Shown: piece by piece, positions 53,434-64,000 of the stretch
Numbering within the stretch: position 1 is the first letter of the stretch
How the letters are laid out: each line of letters begins with the position of its first letter
Assembly: GCA_022828595.1 (NCBI GenBank)
Contig: JAKGHH010000005.1
Location: forward strand, 27,292,193 to 27,356,192
Reading direction: 5' to 3'
From: Nelumbo lutea
Taxonomy: Eukaryota > Streptophyta > Magnoliopsida > Proteales > Nelumbonaceae
DNA length: 64,000 bases
Made by a program: the position numbers and the translations under genes
The notes under the pieces: generated by a model
The model's database searches: none
The model's input: only the letters and a program-made list of their open reading frames with translations
Told to the model about the DNA's origin: nothing

Positions 53434-55361
53434 TGTTAAACAGTGTATGCCCTTAGCTCCAACCATAATGATATACATTGTGACATTTATTGTAAAGTAC
53501 ATATTTGATTCATGTTCTTATGGTGTGTTTCTGCATAATACCCTTAAACTGGACACATATGAGACTCGTGTTAGTTTAAAATGTTCACAGCCAGTGGATT
53601 GATCTGGGGAGATCCATCCTGATAAGGCTGACACTGATGTGCCACCAAGTTGGTTGGAGTGGCCTGTCTCAGCTACCAGGGTGAGATCCGAGGTACATGT
53701 AGAGTATGTTTAACTTGAAACCTTGAACTGGACCAGAATTCCAGTATTGCCATGGACCTTGGTGATTAGTGGGAAAAACTGGAATGCAACACCTAACCCC
53801 TAGACTCGATTATGATATTGCACTAGGTGTCGGATTGGGCATTCTTTGATATGCCAATCAGTGAGATCCTTAGAGGGGGTCAAAACCTGGGTATGCTGTG
53901 ACAGTCCAAGAATTCATCTGAGTGAGTGATCATAGTGACAGGATCATCCCCTTTGTCGGACGAAGGTAATAATCGAGGATGCACTCTCTCTGATGGACTC
54001 TGATGGAAACCAAACACTGGCAGTTGATTTCAATCGTTGAAATTTGTTTTACAAAATATATTTATATAGAGATATACAAATATATACAATGGTTTCAAAA
54101 TATTTGCAAAAATGTTTTAATTCCCGGGATCCATGTGAGTAGAGAGTGCAACACTGTTCCTCGCAGCCGAGGGCGAGGTCCTCTCTTGTCGGGTAGTGTT
54201 TGATCATTATGGGCTGAGAGGTTAAGTGTAACACCATTGAGGGTAATACCTGATGGGCAAATTCAAGATTTGCCCATAGTCCCTGGGTTTTTATAAGGTG
54301 GCTTGGCCCAGGGACCACTTAGTGTAAGTGTTTGGCCCATTAGGAGCCATGTGATAGGCTCAGGGGGTTCACCGTCCATAATAGTGTATTTGACCAGGCC
54401 TTGTAACAGAGGTTGGGCTGAACCCATGTGGCTGATGTGTAGATCAATGTTTGGGTCCCATGCCATACAAAGAAGTCCAACTGGACAGCAGTTTGGAAGC
54501 CTACTGAGCACATAGACTTATTGGGCCTAAAGCCCATTTCAAACTGGTTTAGTAAGACTAATTAAATAAGGGCAGATCTGGGATTTGGATCAGCAGATAG
54601 GATAAGGAGTTATCCCTATCCACTTAGAGAGTCTAGATCTGGAAACCTCCTAATGAGATTAGGAGAGAGCTGATCTAATCTACAAATAAGATAAGGGTTT
54701 ATCCTTATCACTTAAAGAGAGTCCAGATTCAAATAAGGATTTGAATTAGGAAACTCCTAATGGGATTAGGAGTTGATCTCTTTAAGTCTATAAAAGGAGG
54801 AGGGGGCGAACGATTCATTGCATCCAAAAAAACCTCAGATATCATATCTTAGATCACATAGAGAGAAGATAGCAATAGTATGACTGCGCCATCTTCTCCT
54901 TGTGTTCTCCTCCTATTGCCGCCAATTGCCAGTACGATCTCCATTCAAGTAGGAGCGATCGAGAATAGTTTTTGATATCAGTCTTTGGAGAAAGGCTGAT
55001 CTGATGTCGTGCTCACAGCCTCCATCAAATTCTTGCTGAAGGGTTCGGTTCTTGGGAAAAGCACTACTGATTCTGCTCCACCCTACACTGTGTCATCTTC
55101 AGTGGAAGCAATCTTTGGAGATTTTCTTTGGGCGTGAACACCTTCATTGGGAGATACTATTTCTTCGTATCAGGTATATCCCTCTCCTACCTTTGGGTTT
55201 CAGATCTGGTTCGGTTTAGGGTTCAAGATTGATCATTGAAAATGCAGATTTAATAAAATAGGGAATGCGACTCCTAGATGGGCAAAGAGGAAATTTTTAA
55301 AATTTTGTCCAACCTACCAGTAGGGTTCGGCCATTCATATGATAGATCTCTCATCCTTTCA
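53434..55361 (+). repeat. Copia-B 5' LTR
   Basis: 1928 bp, TGTTAAACAG...CCTTTCA. TATAAAAGG at 54789. Adjacent to the oppositely oriented LTR-C. Confidence 0.9.
54789..54797 (+). promoter_or_regulatory. TATA box of Copia-B 5' LTR
   Basis: TATAAAAGG; the 3' LTR keeps TATAAAAG at 61873. Confidence 0.6.
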
Positions 55362-55362
55362 G

Positions 55363-55374
55363 TGGTATTAGAGC
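55363..55374 (+). other. Copia-B primer binding site
   Basis: TGGTATTAGAGC, one C-to-T change from the Met-tRNA site seen intact in Copia-A. Confidence 0.85.
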
Positions 55375-57138
55375 CAAGTTCAAATCTTGAACCGAAATAG
55401 ACTAGATCTAAACCTGTGCAGATGGGCAGAAGACATTCTACTCGATTTGCGCAAATTAGGGTTTTTTTGGGAAATCGGTTCCCAGTTAAAGGGCGAATGA
55501 TGTGAAATTAATTTTTATAAATCTGAAATAAATTTAGAATTGTTCTTTATGATTTTCTTGATTTATGGGTTGTTCAGACAAAGGAAATCGAAATCTTTAT
55601 TGGCATAGGAAATCTACGATTTTGCAGTTTTATACATTCTGGTCTGTAATTAATTCTTTTAATTTTTAGATTGAATGTATAGGTATTCGATTTGATGTAA
55701 TATTAATAAAAAATTAGGTTTTTTCTATTTTATTTAATTCAAGATCGAAGCTGCATGCGTTGGAGAAGAAGAATTCGTAGAAAAGAAAATCGCTATCTGC
55801 GATTTGCAGTTTATGAAACTACAAAATGTGATCTAACCTTTGTTTTGCATGTTTGAGATGTGCAAACAGCCCTATTACTGATTCTTGTTTATTCTTTAAT
55901 CAATAAATTTAATTTCAGACCGTTTCTTGAATTAATTCTTTAATTAAAAATCAAACCCTAGACCCATTCGAACCAGATTGGTCCAAAACTGGTTGGACCG
56001 AATCTGTGGTTCAATGGAGGCAGATGTCAGCCCTAATTTCCACTTTTGGGTCAAGGAATTGATGGTTAATTATGAGTTTTAATTTGGCCCACACCTGTAA
56101 GGCCCAGTTTTAAAGAGTTAAAACTACTAAAGCCCACAAATTGCATATGAGTTACATGGGTCAAACTGCTTAACCCTATTCAGCCTACATACCTAGATAA
56201 TATTAATTGGTAATATTATGGAATAAAATGGGCTTTAATTATGGGCTTTACAGATATTAATTGATTGGATCAATTTTATACTTGCATGTGATGTATGGAT
56301 GTGTGATGTGCAACGTTCATGGGCCATAAGTACTTGGCCCATGCAAATACGATAGTGGCTCTTGTGCACACCATGGATGAATACACATCATTGCCATGGT
56401 GTCCCTAAAGATCATTAGATGATCTCCCTTTGTGGTGAGCCCCACACCTCCTGATGAGGATCCGTGCAGAACCCTAGCGGTTTTGGGCTCACCGAAATCT
56501 GACATTATGAAAGTCAGTGGGAGCCACTTTGGTTTGACCTAAATTAAACTAGGGTGTAACTTTTGCTCCCTCCTGCAATATGAGTGCATGTGATAGGGAG
56601 ATTCATATGATGAACTCTCTAAAGGCCTTCCATCACTAGCATGAAGATGGGTCCTTCAGTAATGAGGAAATGCACCATAAAATTGGGTTATCCATTTGCT
56701 ATTGGATCTGTTTGAATGTTTCATAAGATGATAGGGGCGTCATAGACCGATGTGGGAGGGGTTTCCCAGAAAATGAAAGACTCTCTCATGGTACCTTGGC
56801 GTTCACGAATATGATGGGTGAGCACTCACTGAATAGAAAGGTTTAACCTAAAATGGCAATGAACCTTGTCTGACAGAGGCCAAAGGGAAAGCTCATATGA
56901 TGAGTGGATATGATCCTTCACAGAAAGGTGGTAGGGTTATGCAGCTGAAACAGTTGGCTCCATGCACCCTATGTGATTTTCCACATTTTTAGAGACATAA
57001 GTCATTGTCTTCGTTACTAAGATAGGAGGGAAATCTCAGAGATGAACAAATGGGAATGGAACATAGATTAAAAGTCGTATCTATGTAATGAACATGAATC
57101 AAATTAGATTGTGGACTAATGTTTTCTTTTTATTAGAA
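55375..57138 (+). other. Copia-B untranslated leader
   Basis: About 1.76 kb, similar to the Copia-A leader through most of its length, with a roughly 100-bp extra stretch near 56830-56940. No protein-coding frame is convincing. Confidence 0.6.
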
Positions 57139-57930
57139 ATGGAAAACGGTCAATTTGCAAAGTTGTTGGACGACAACAAACTTAAGGGACCAAACTATGC
57201 TGACTGGTACCGAAACCTTATGCTGGTCCTAACTTCTGAGAAGTTGGACAAAGTGGCTAAAAGTCCTGCCCTAGAGTGTCCGGGTGATAGGGCTTCTGAG
57301 GCCCGAAGAAGGGACCATCAAGAATGGAAGGAGAAAAACTCCCTTTCCTGGTGCTATATCATTGCCTCCCTGGACAATCCGATACAGAGGCAGCTTGATC
57401 AGATCAAACTTGCCAAGAACATATTGGATAGTTTAAAGACAATGTACGAAGAGCAGAATCGTTATACTCAACAGAAGGTCTTGAAACTGTTCATGACTGC
57501 ACAGATGTCCAAGAACCAGCAGGTTCATGACCATTGTCTTTGGATGATGGGATATATCAATGAACTTGAGGCTCTTGGATTCAGTCTTGACCATGTCATG
57601 ATGGTAGACGTCATCCTGAATTCTTTGCCTCCTTCCTTCAATCCGTTCATCATGAACTATAACATGAACAAGCTGAATGTCAACATTCAAGAACTCAGCA
57701 ATATGTTGCAGAGGAACGAAGAACAGATAAAGAAGGATGAGCCTCTTGCTATGCTTGTTGAAGCTAGCAAGTTGGGCAAGAAAAAGAGGAAGGCTAAGAG
57801 AAAGCCCCAAAAGAAGGCCACCAAGTCCAAGAAGTAGAAGAAGGACAGAGCATTAGATGCTTGTCACTTCTGCAAATAGACCGGCCACTGGAAGAGGAAC
57901 TGCCCTCAATACTTGGAATTCAAGAAAGGT
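57139..57930 (+). pseudogene. Copia-B gag
   Basis: The ATG at 57139 opens MENGQFAKLLDDNKLKGPN. The frame is open for 232 codons: YADWYRNLMLVLTSEKLDKV, WCYIIASLDNPIQRQLDQI, LKLFMTAQMSKNQQVHDHCL, then VILNSLPPSFNPFIMNYNMN and a Lys-rich tail. A TAG at 57835 is followed in phase by CHFCK, another TAG, and TGHWKRNCPQYL, a zinc knuckle with all CCHC ligands kept. Among gags in the window it has the longest unbroken stretch. Confidence 0.9.
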
Positions 57931-57969
57931 AATTTCGAATCTGTGTCATAGAAAACAATTTGTTGGTAA

Positions 57970-58180
57970 CTTTTGCTTCTTAGTGTATTGACTCTGGGGC
58001 TTTGACTCATGCGTGTAACTCACTGCAGGGGTTCAAGATAAGCAAAAGACTGAGTGACGGTGAAGTAACTCTTTACTTGGGGACTTCTACAAGTATTGCA
58101 GCTGGGGCAATAGGAACCGTAGAGTTAATTTTCAGAGAATGAACTATTGTACTAAAATATTGTCTTTATGTATAGAATTT
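57970..58180 (+). pseudogene. Copia-B aspartic protease
   Basis: CIDSGALTHACNSLQGF keeps the D-S-G-A loop, with Leu in place of the Ser seen in Copia-A. It continues SDGEVTLYLGTSTSIAA and GTVEL. The Trp codon before the loop is a TAG. Confidence 0.75.
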
Positions 58181-59525
58181 GAGAAGAAATTTGATTTATG
58201 TTTCAAATTTGTGTGCGGATGGATATTCTATTCTTTTTTGTAATACGATTACTGTTAAAAGAAATAAGAAATTCATCACATACAGAGAACTTGAGAATGA
58301 TCTCTATGTTCTCCATCCTTCTCTGGAAACTAACATAGCCGAAACTACGTTGAATGATATCCCCAAGAAAATAACTCATGATACAGTTAATCCCACGTGT
58401 CTGTGGCATCATCGACTTGGCCATATCAGCAAAGATCGTATCACAATGCTGATAAAGGATGGTCCTTTGGATTTTCTAACTATAGAAGATCTTCCCACTT
58501 GTGAACCTGGCATTCAGGGTAAGATGATGAAACGACCTTTTAACGATAAGCCTGAAAGATTTACAGGCATGCTTGACCTTATACATACTAATGTATGTGG
58601 TCCCCTGAATGTTATGACACATAACCAGCACGTTTACTTTATAACATTCACCAATGATTATTCTCGGTACGGTTACGTGTACCTAATGAGACATAAGTCT
58701 GAATCCTTTGAAAAGTTCAAGGTTCAGACAAGAGGTCGAGAAATAGTTAGGGAGAGAAATTAAGGCCTTCGATCGGATCGAGGTGGCAAGTATCTCTCTG
58801 ACGAATTTAGAGACTACTTGAAGGTCAATGGGATAGTATCACAGTTAGCTCCTCCTACTACACCACAACTTAACGGTGTTTCAGAGAGGAGAAATAGGAC
58901 CTTATTGGATATGGTCCAGTCACTTCTCGTGCACTCAGAGTTACCTACATCCTTTTGGGGTTATGCATTGGAAACTATGATATACGTGCTGAACCGGGTT
59001 CCAACCAAATCGGTTCCGAATACTCCATATGAACTTTGGACCGGAAAGAAACCAAGTGTCAGACACTTAAAGATTTTGGGTTGTCTGGCACACGTTAAAA
59101 GAATGAGTGCGGACAAATTGAAATCTAAGACCAGTCGTTGCCTATTTGTAGGCTACCCCAAGGGCTCTATAGGTTGCCTATTCTATGAACCAGGAGAACA
59201 AAAGGTTTTCTGTAGCCAGAATGCCCATTTCTTGGAGGATGATTTCATCCTGAACAATCATCGTCAGGAAATTGTTCTTGATGAGGAGAGCTCAGGAGCA
59301 GTGGGAGGGGTCCCACAAGTTCCAAGTAATGACCAACCTAGAAGATCTACCCGGGTTTCTAGGCCTCCAGTCCGTTTCGGCTATGACCAGGATAGTTACC
59401 TGGTGAAAGCTATGACTTCTAAGGAGGATTCCGTGACTTACACGGAAGCTATGTTGGATATAGATTCCTTGAAGTGGGTAGATGCCATGAGAGCTGAGAT
59501 GGACTCAATGGAGTCTGGACTCTAG
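58179..59525 (+). pseudogene. Copia-B integrase
   Basis: The zinc module at 58380-58530 is intact: WHHRLGHIS, then PTCEPGIQGK, where the second Cys of the pair is Gly. The core starts IHTNVCGP: the first catalytic Asp (IHSDVCGP in Copia-A) is Asn. After a shift near 58760, [16 protein letters not shown] keeps the second Asp and [19 protein letters not shown] the Glu. The C-terminal part ([37 protein letters not shown]) runs on to a 59525 stop after [13 protein letters not shown]. Long and readable, but inactive by the Asp loss and the shift. Confidence 0.9.
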
Positions 59526-59529
59526 TAGA

Positions 59530-60330
59530 TCCGCCCCCCATGGTAAAAGCAGTTGGTTGCAAATGGATCTATAAGAGGAAGAAGGGCCCCGATGGTAAGG
59601 TTGAGACCTACAAAGCTTGTCTGGTGACAAAAGGGTATACTCAGAAAGAGGGCATCGGTTATGAGGAAACCTTTTCACCTGTGGCCATGCTTAAATCTAT
59701 TAGGATCCTGCTAGCTGTAGCAGCATACCATGACTACGAGATTTGGCAAATGAATGTCAAAACTGTGTTCCTGAATGGAGATCTTAGTGAAGATATCTAT
59801 ATGCAGCAACCGCAACGTTTCATAGCTGCGGGTCAAGAACACATGGTATGTAAATTAAATAGATCCATATATGGACTTAAGCAAGCTTCTAAGAGTTGGA
59901 ACATCTGATTTGACTCTACTATCAAAAAGGTTGACTTTGAGCAGAATCCGGATGAACCCTGTGTTTATAGGAAAATTAGTGGATATAAGGTTACGTTTCT
60001 GGTTCTGTATGTAGACGACATTCTACTCATTGGGAATGATGTATGGCTTTCACAGCAATTCTCCATGAAAGATCTTAGAGAAGCCTCTTATATACTGGGT
60101 CTTCGACTCTATAGAGATAAATCGAAGCGGATAATAGGACTATCCCAATCTACTTACATTGACAAGATAGTCAAGAGATACAACATGGAGAACTCCAAGA
60201 AAGGAAATGTTCCTTTCAGGCACGGAGTCACTCTCTCCAAGAAGATGTCTCCCAAGACGTCTGAGGAGATTGAGGGCATGAAGGTTGTTCCCTATGCCTC
60301 AGCCATAGGGAGCATCATGTATGCCATGCT
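59530..60330 (+). pseudogene. Copia-B reverse transcriptase
   Basis: AVGCKWIYKRKKGPDGKVET leads to LVTKGYTQKEGIGYEETFSP. Then come VAMLKSIRILLAVAAYHDY, the palm MNVKTVFLNGDL (family MDVK; catalytic Asp to Asn), YMQQPQRF and SIYGLKQASKSWNI. A TGA follows. LYVDDILLIGNDV is intact at about 60006. Then a 12-base deletion relative to Copia-A, and QQFSMKDLREASYILGLRL. Confidence 0.85.
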
Positions 60331-60510
60331 GTGTGCTTGTCCTGACATTGCTCAGGCAGTGAGTGTGGTAAGCAGATTTCAGGCCAACCCAAGGCAGGAG
60401 CACTGGACTACTGTGAAAAATATACTTAAGTACCTTCCAAGGGTATACTGATGTCGATTTCCAATCAGATCTAGATGATAGAAAGTCTAAAAATCAACAA
60501 ACAGGGGTCC
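60330..60510 (+). pseudogene. Copia-B RNase H remnant
   Basis: The start (MYAMLCACPDIAQAVSVVSR, WTTVKNILKYL) is normal. Compared with Copia-A, about 50 bases are lost before QGYTDVDFQSD, and everything from RKS onward is gone: the sequence jumps to AAAATCAACAAACAGGGGTCC and straight into the 3' LTR at 60511. The polypurine tract is therefore absent. Confidence 0.8.
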
Positions 60511-62443
60511 AGTTAGACAGTGTATGCCCTTAGCTCCAATCAGAATGATGTACATTGTGACATTTATTGTAAAGTACATATTTGATTCATGTTCTTATGG
60601 TGTGTTTCTGTGTAATACCCTTAAACTAGACACATATGAGACTCGTGTTAGTTTAGAATGTTCACAACTAGTGGATTGATCATGGGAGATTCATCCTAAT
60701 ATGGCTGACACTGATGTGCCACCAAGTTGGTTAGGGTGGCCTGTCTCAGCTATCAGGGTGAGGCCCGAGGTACATGTAGTGTAGGTTTAACTTGAAACCT
60801 TGAACCAGACCAGAATTTCAGTATTGCCCTGGACCTTGGTGATTAGTGGGCAAAACTAGAATGTTACACCTGACCCCTAGACTCGATTATGATACTGCAC
60901 TTAGTGTTAGATTGGGCTGTCTTCGATATGCCAATCAGTGAGATACTTAGAGGGGGTCAAAACCTGGGTATGTTGGGACAGTCCAAGAATTCATCTAAGT
61001 GAGTGATGATAGTGACAGGATCATCCCCTTTGTCGGACAAAGGTAATGATAGGGGATGCACTCCCTTTGATGGAAACCAAACTGTCGGTAGTTGATTTCA
61101 ATTGTTGAAATTTGTTTTGCAAAATATATTTATATAGAGATATACATATATATTATGGCTTCAAAATGTTTCCAAAAGGTTTTAATTCCTGGGATCCATA
61201 TTAGTAGAGAGTGCAACACTGTTCCTTGCAGCCGAGGGAGAGGTCCTCACTTGTCGGGTAGTGTTTGATCATTATGGGCTGAGAGGTTAAGTGTAACACC
61301 ATTGAGGGTAATACCTGATGGGCTAATCTTGCATCTGCCCACAGTCCCTGGGTTTTCATAAGGTGGCTTGGCCTAGGGACCACTTAGTGTAAGTGTTGGG
61401 CCCATTAGGAGTCCATGTGATAGGCTCAGGGGGTTCACTGTCCATAACAGTGTATTCGGCTAGGCCTTGTAACAAAGGCTGGGCTGAACCCATGTGGCTG
61501 ACGTGTAGATCAATGTTTAGGTCCCACGCCATATAAAGAAGCCCAACTGGGCAGCAGTTTGGAAGCCTACCAAGCACATAGACTCATTGGGCCTAAAGCC
61601 CATTTCGAACCGGTTTAGTAGGACTAATTAAATAAGAGCAGATCTGGGATTTAGATAAGTAAATAGGATAGGGAGTTATCCCTATCCACTCAAAGAATCT
61701 AGATCCAAATAGAGATTTGGATCTGGAAACCTCCTAATGAGATTAGGAGAGAGTTGATCTAATCTGCATATAAGATAAGGGTCTATCCTTATCACTTAAA
61801 GAGAGTCCAGATTCAAATAAGCATTTGAATTAGGAAACTCCTAATGGGATTAACAGCTTATCTCTTTAAGACTATAAAAGGAGGAGGGGCGAACCATTCA
61901 ATTCATCCAAAAAGGCCTCATATATCATATCTTAGATCACATAGAGAAAAGACAACAACAGTGTGACTACGCCATCTTCTCCTTGCGTTCTCCTCCTGTT
62001 GCCTTCAACTGCCAGTTCGATCTCCATTCAAGTAGGGGTGATCAAGAATAGTTCTTGATATCAGTCTTTGGATAAAGGCTGAACTAAAGTCGTGCTCACA
62101 GCCTCCATCGAATTCTTGTTGAAGGGTTCAGTTCTTGGGAAGAACACTACTGATTCTGATCCACCCTACACTGTGTCATCTTTTGTGGGAGCAGTCTTTG
62201 GAGATTTTCTTTGGGCGTGAACATTTTCATTGGGAGATACTATTTCTTCGTGTCAAGTATATCCCTCTCCTACCTTTGGTTTCAGATCTGGTTCGGTTTA
62301 GGGTTCAAGATTGATCATTGAAAATGCAGATTTTCTAAAACAGGGAATGCGATTCCCAGATGGGGAGAGAGGAAATTTTTGAAATTTCGCCCAACCTACC
62401 TGCAGGGTTCGGCCATCCATATGATGGATCTCTCATCCCTTTA
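60511..62443 (+). repeat. Copia-B 3' LTR
   Basis: 1933 bp. Its outer ends are changed: it begins AGTTAGACAG (family TG) and ends CCCTTTA (family CA). The following GGTAT shows that the right border is correct. Confidence 0.9.
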
Positions 62444-62448
62444 GGTAT
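62444..62448 (+). repeat. Target-site duplication of Copia-B (right)
   Basis: GGTAT, same as 53429-53433. Confidence 0.85.
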
Positions 62449-62809
62449 AACTTTCCAATTTTGCCCATCTGTCTCCAAGGTCCAAGGCATAACTAGAAAA
62501 TGGTATGGTTCAAAGTTTCAATCAAACCCACATTACATGTGCTTCAGGTCTCACCCTGGCAACTGAGACAAGCCACCCCAACCGACTTGGCAACACATTA
62601 GTGTCAGCCTTGGTAGGATAAACATCCCCACATCTATCCAATGGCTGTGAAAATTCTAAGCTAACACAGGTCTCATAAGTGTCCAGTTTATGGGTATTAC
62701 ATAGAAACACACCATAGATAACATGAATCAATTATGTACTTTATTCGTTTACAATAAATGTCAAAAGGACATCAATCTAATTAGAGCTAAGGGCGTACAC
62801 TATCTAACA
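62449..62809 (-). repeat. LTR-C, outer part
   Basis: The first 361 bases of the minus-strand solo LTR, starting TGTTAGATAGTGTACGCCC at 62809. It continues LTR-C exactly where 53433 left off. Total LTR length is about 1755 bp. Confidence 0.85.
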
Positions 62810-64000
62810 TGTTCAAGCTCCCAAACTGAGTTCTTTCTCGTTGAGGTGTTGCATCCTGCCACTATGGATCCTCTCGTGATCATGTTAATAACACCACGGA
62901 TGGGTCACTCTATTGGTGGTGGGTCTTGGAGAGGCTGGTCTCTACTCTGGCCCCTGCTCGACTGTGGCACTTCAAGTAACCTCGGTAGATCAGCTCCTCA
63001 ATCTCGTCTTTGAGGTTACAAAAACTCCAAGTGTCATAGCCAATATTCCGATGAAAGTGGCAATATTTGTTTAGGTTCCTGTTAGTGGGATCTCCTCTCA
63101 CCTGAGGTGGCCATCTGACATACCCAGCCATCTTGATCTGCATCAGAATTTCTCCCCTCTTCGCATTCAGCGCAATGTAGTTATAGTTCTAGACGGGAGG
63201 GATGTGATAACGCTAACCCGATGATCTGTTGCTTTTGTATGGAGACCTACATCTTTTTTGTAGCTCTTTCATTTTCCACTCAGCTCCAACTAGGATCTAA
63301 GCTCTTCCTCGACCTTTGTAAACTTGGTCGCTTGGCTGAGGAATTCCTCCATGGATGCCAGAGGGTACAACTCGACCTCCCGGTGCAAATTGGGGTGTCG
63401 GGCATTGTTGATCGCTACAGTGAGACAGATGGCTGGGTTGAGGTTGGGAATATGAAGTCAGTCACTCTAGGTTGAACCGTTTGATATAGTTCTAGAGCTT
63501 CTCATTGGGTCATTGGATGACATTGAGCAGGCAGGACATGGAGTTCGAGCATCGCTTACTTGTGGCAAAGTGTGTAGTGAATTGGTCAACAAATTGGTTC
63601 CAACTCTTAATGGAAACCGCAGGTAGCCTCAAATACCACATCCGAGTTGTGCCCCAAAAATTGGTCAGGAAGGCCATGCAAAGGCTCGCATCATTTGCCC
63701 GGTATAGTTGCATCAAGGCTTGGAAGCTGTCGAGATGATCAACTGGGTCAGTTGTCCCATCGTAGGCTTCTAGGCCAGGGGCCTTGAAGTCTTCTAGTTG
63801 TAGGGCCATGAGGATCTCAACAACTAGTGGCAAAGTTTAGGACACTAAGTGTGTTGATGAGGTGGCTTCCTTCTCTTCTTTCTTTTCTACCTCCTCGTTA
63901 TCATTTGGGGCGAGGCGACTTCTTCCTAAGGCATGGCGTATGCGTCTATGGTGCCTTCTCCACAACCCATTGGTCGAGCTAGTGGCTTTAGTCCCAATCT
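62810..64000 (-). pseudogene. Gypsy-2 gag
   Basis: Gag lies upstream (element sense) of the protease at 52034. The Retrotrans_gag part at 63510-63833 reads ILMALQLEDFKAPGLEAYDG, TTDPVDHLDSFQALMQLY, MAFLTNFWGTTRMWYLRLPA and SIKSWNQFVDQFTTHFA. The C-terminal zinc-type motif at 62910-63143 reads NKYCHFHRNIGYDTWSFCNL then KDEIEELIYRGYL, as in Tat-group gags. The region 63150-63500 is frameshifted. The N-terminus runs off the window at 64000. Confidence 0.8.

Larger units (their letters stand above)
53434..62443 (+). mobile_element. Copia-B: complete-ended Ty1/copia element with internal deletion
   Basis: About 9.01 kb in a GGTAT duplication inside LTR-C. 5' LTR 53434-55361, primer site 55363, leader to 57138, gag, protease, integrase, RT, and RNase H cut short, then 3' LTR 60511-62443. 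It is the same family as Copia-A (gag and pol are closely similar) and is better preserved in gag, integrase and RT. RNase H has two deletions, and the polypurine tract is missing. It is the youngest insertion in its stack. Confidence 0.9.

Overview
The window looks like heterochromatic DNA of a flowering plant: a nested stack of decayed LTR retrotransposons with almost no host gene content. The evidence is plant Ty1/copia and Ty3/gypsy polyproteins of the Tat-like and Athila-like types, initiator-Met and Asp-type primer binding sites, a plant LINE, a plant Transposase_28 gene with GT-AG introns, a fragment of a plant RING-H2 gene, and an AT-rich, mostly non-coding base. I cannot place it below angiosperm. 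Every large gene is broken by stops or frameshifts, so nothing here is clearly functional. Element names used below are local labels.

Layout. 1-600: AT-rich flank with a GGTTT-type inverted repeat. 590-6247: pieces of a LINE (ORF1 at 590-975, ORF2 at 5268-6247, plus strand) on either side of a truncated minus-strand Ty1/copia element, Copia-M (973-5267). 6248-9480: a transposon-type Transposase_28 gene with its own TATA box and two introns. 9480-11870: mostly anonymous DNA with a RING-H2 fragment near 11 kb.

11930-37688: one plus-strand Tat-like Ty3/gypsy element, Gypsy-1. Its parts are spread out in the order LTR/gag/protease (11930-14760), RT (19560-20823), RNase H (30069-30990) and integrase (36852-37688). 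The gaps hold Athila-I (15297-19440), the complete copy Copia-A (20824-30063, target-site duplication CTAAC) and minus-strand Athila-II (30996-36851). 37683-39290: two copia LTR pieces, D and E, head to tail. 39291-48170: two minus-strand Athila-like elements. III is an LTR plus 3' tail. IV has a long and nearly readable protease-RT-RNase H-integrase.

48175-64000: a second Tat-like element, Gypsy-2, on the minus strand. It is split at its gag-protease region by a minus-strand solo copia LTR (LTR-C), which is itself split by a complete plus-strand copia element, Copia-B (53434-62443, target-site duplication GGTAT).

The most interesting pattern is in the Athila-like elements. Six sites share a small hairpin whose stem sequence differs from site to site while its purine loop (GGGA, AGGA, AGGGAC or GGGGAC) stays similar. 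Each is followed at once by a (T)TAAGT...GGGGGG tract. The tract lies beside the LTR, just after the coding region, or both. Two of these elements (I and II) carry only gag-protease and share the same post-coding motif, so they look like non-autonomous partners of an element like Athila-IV.
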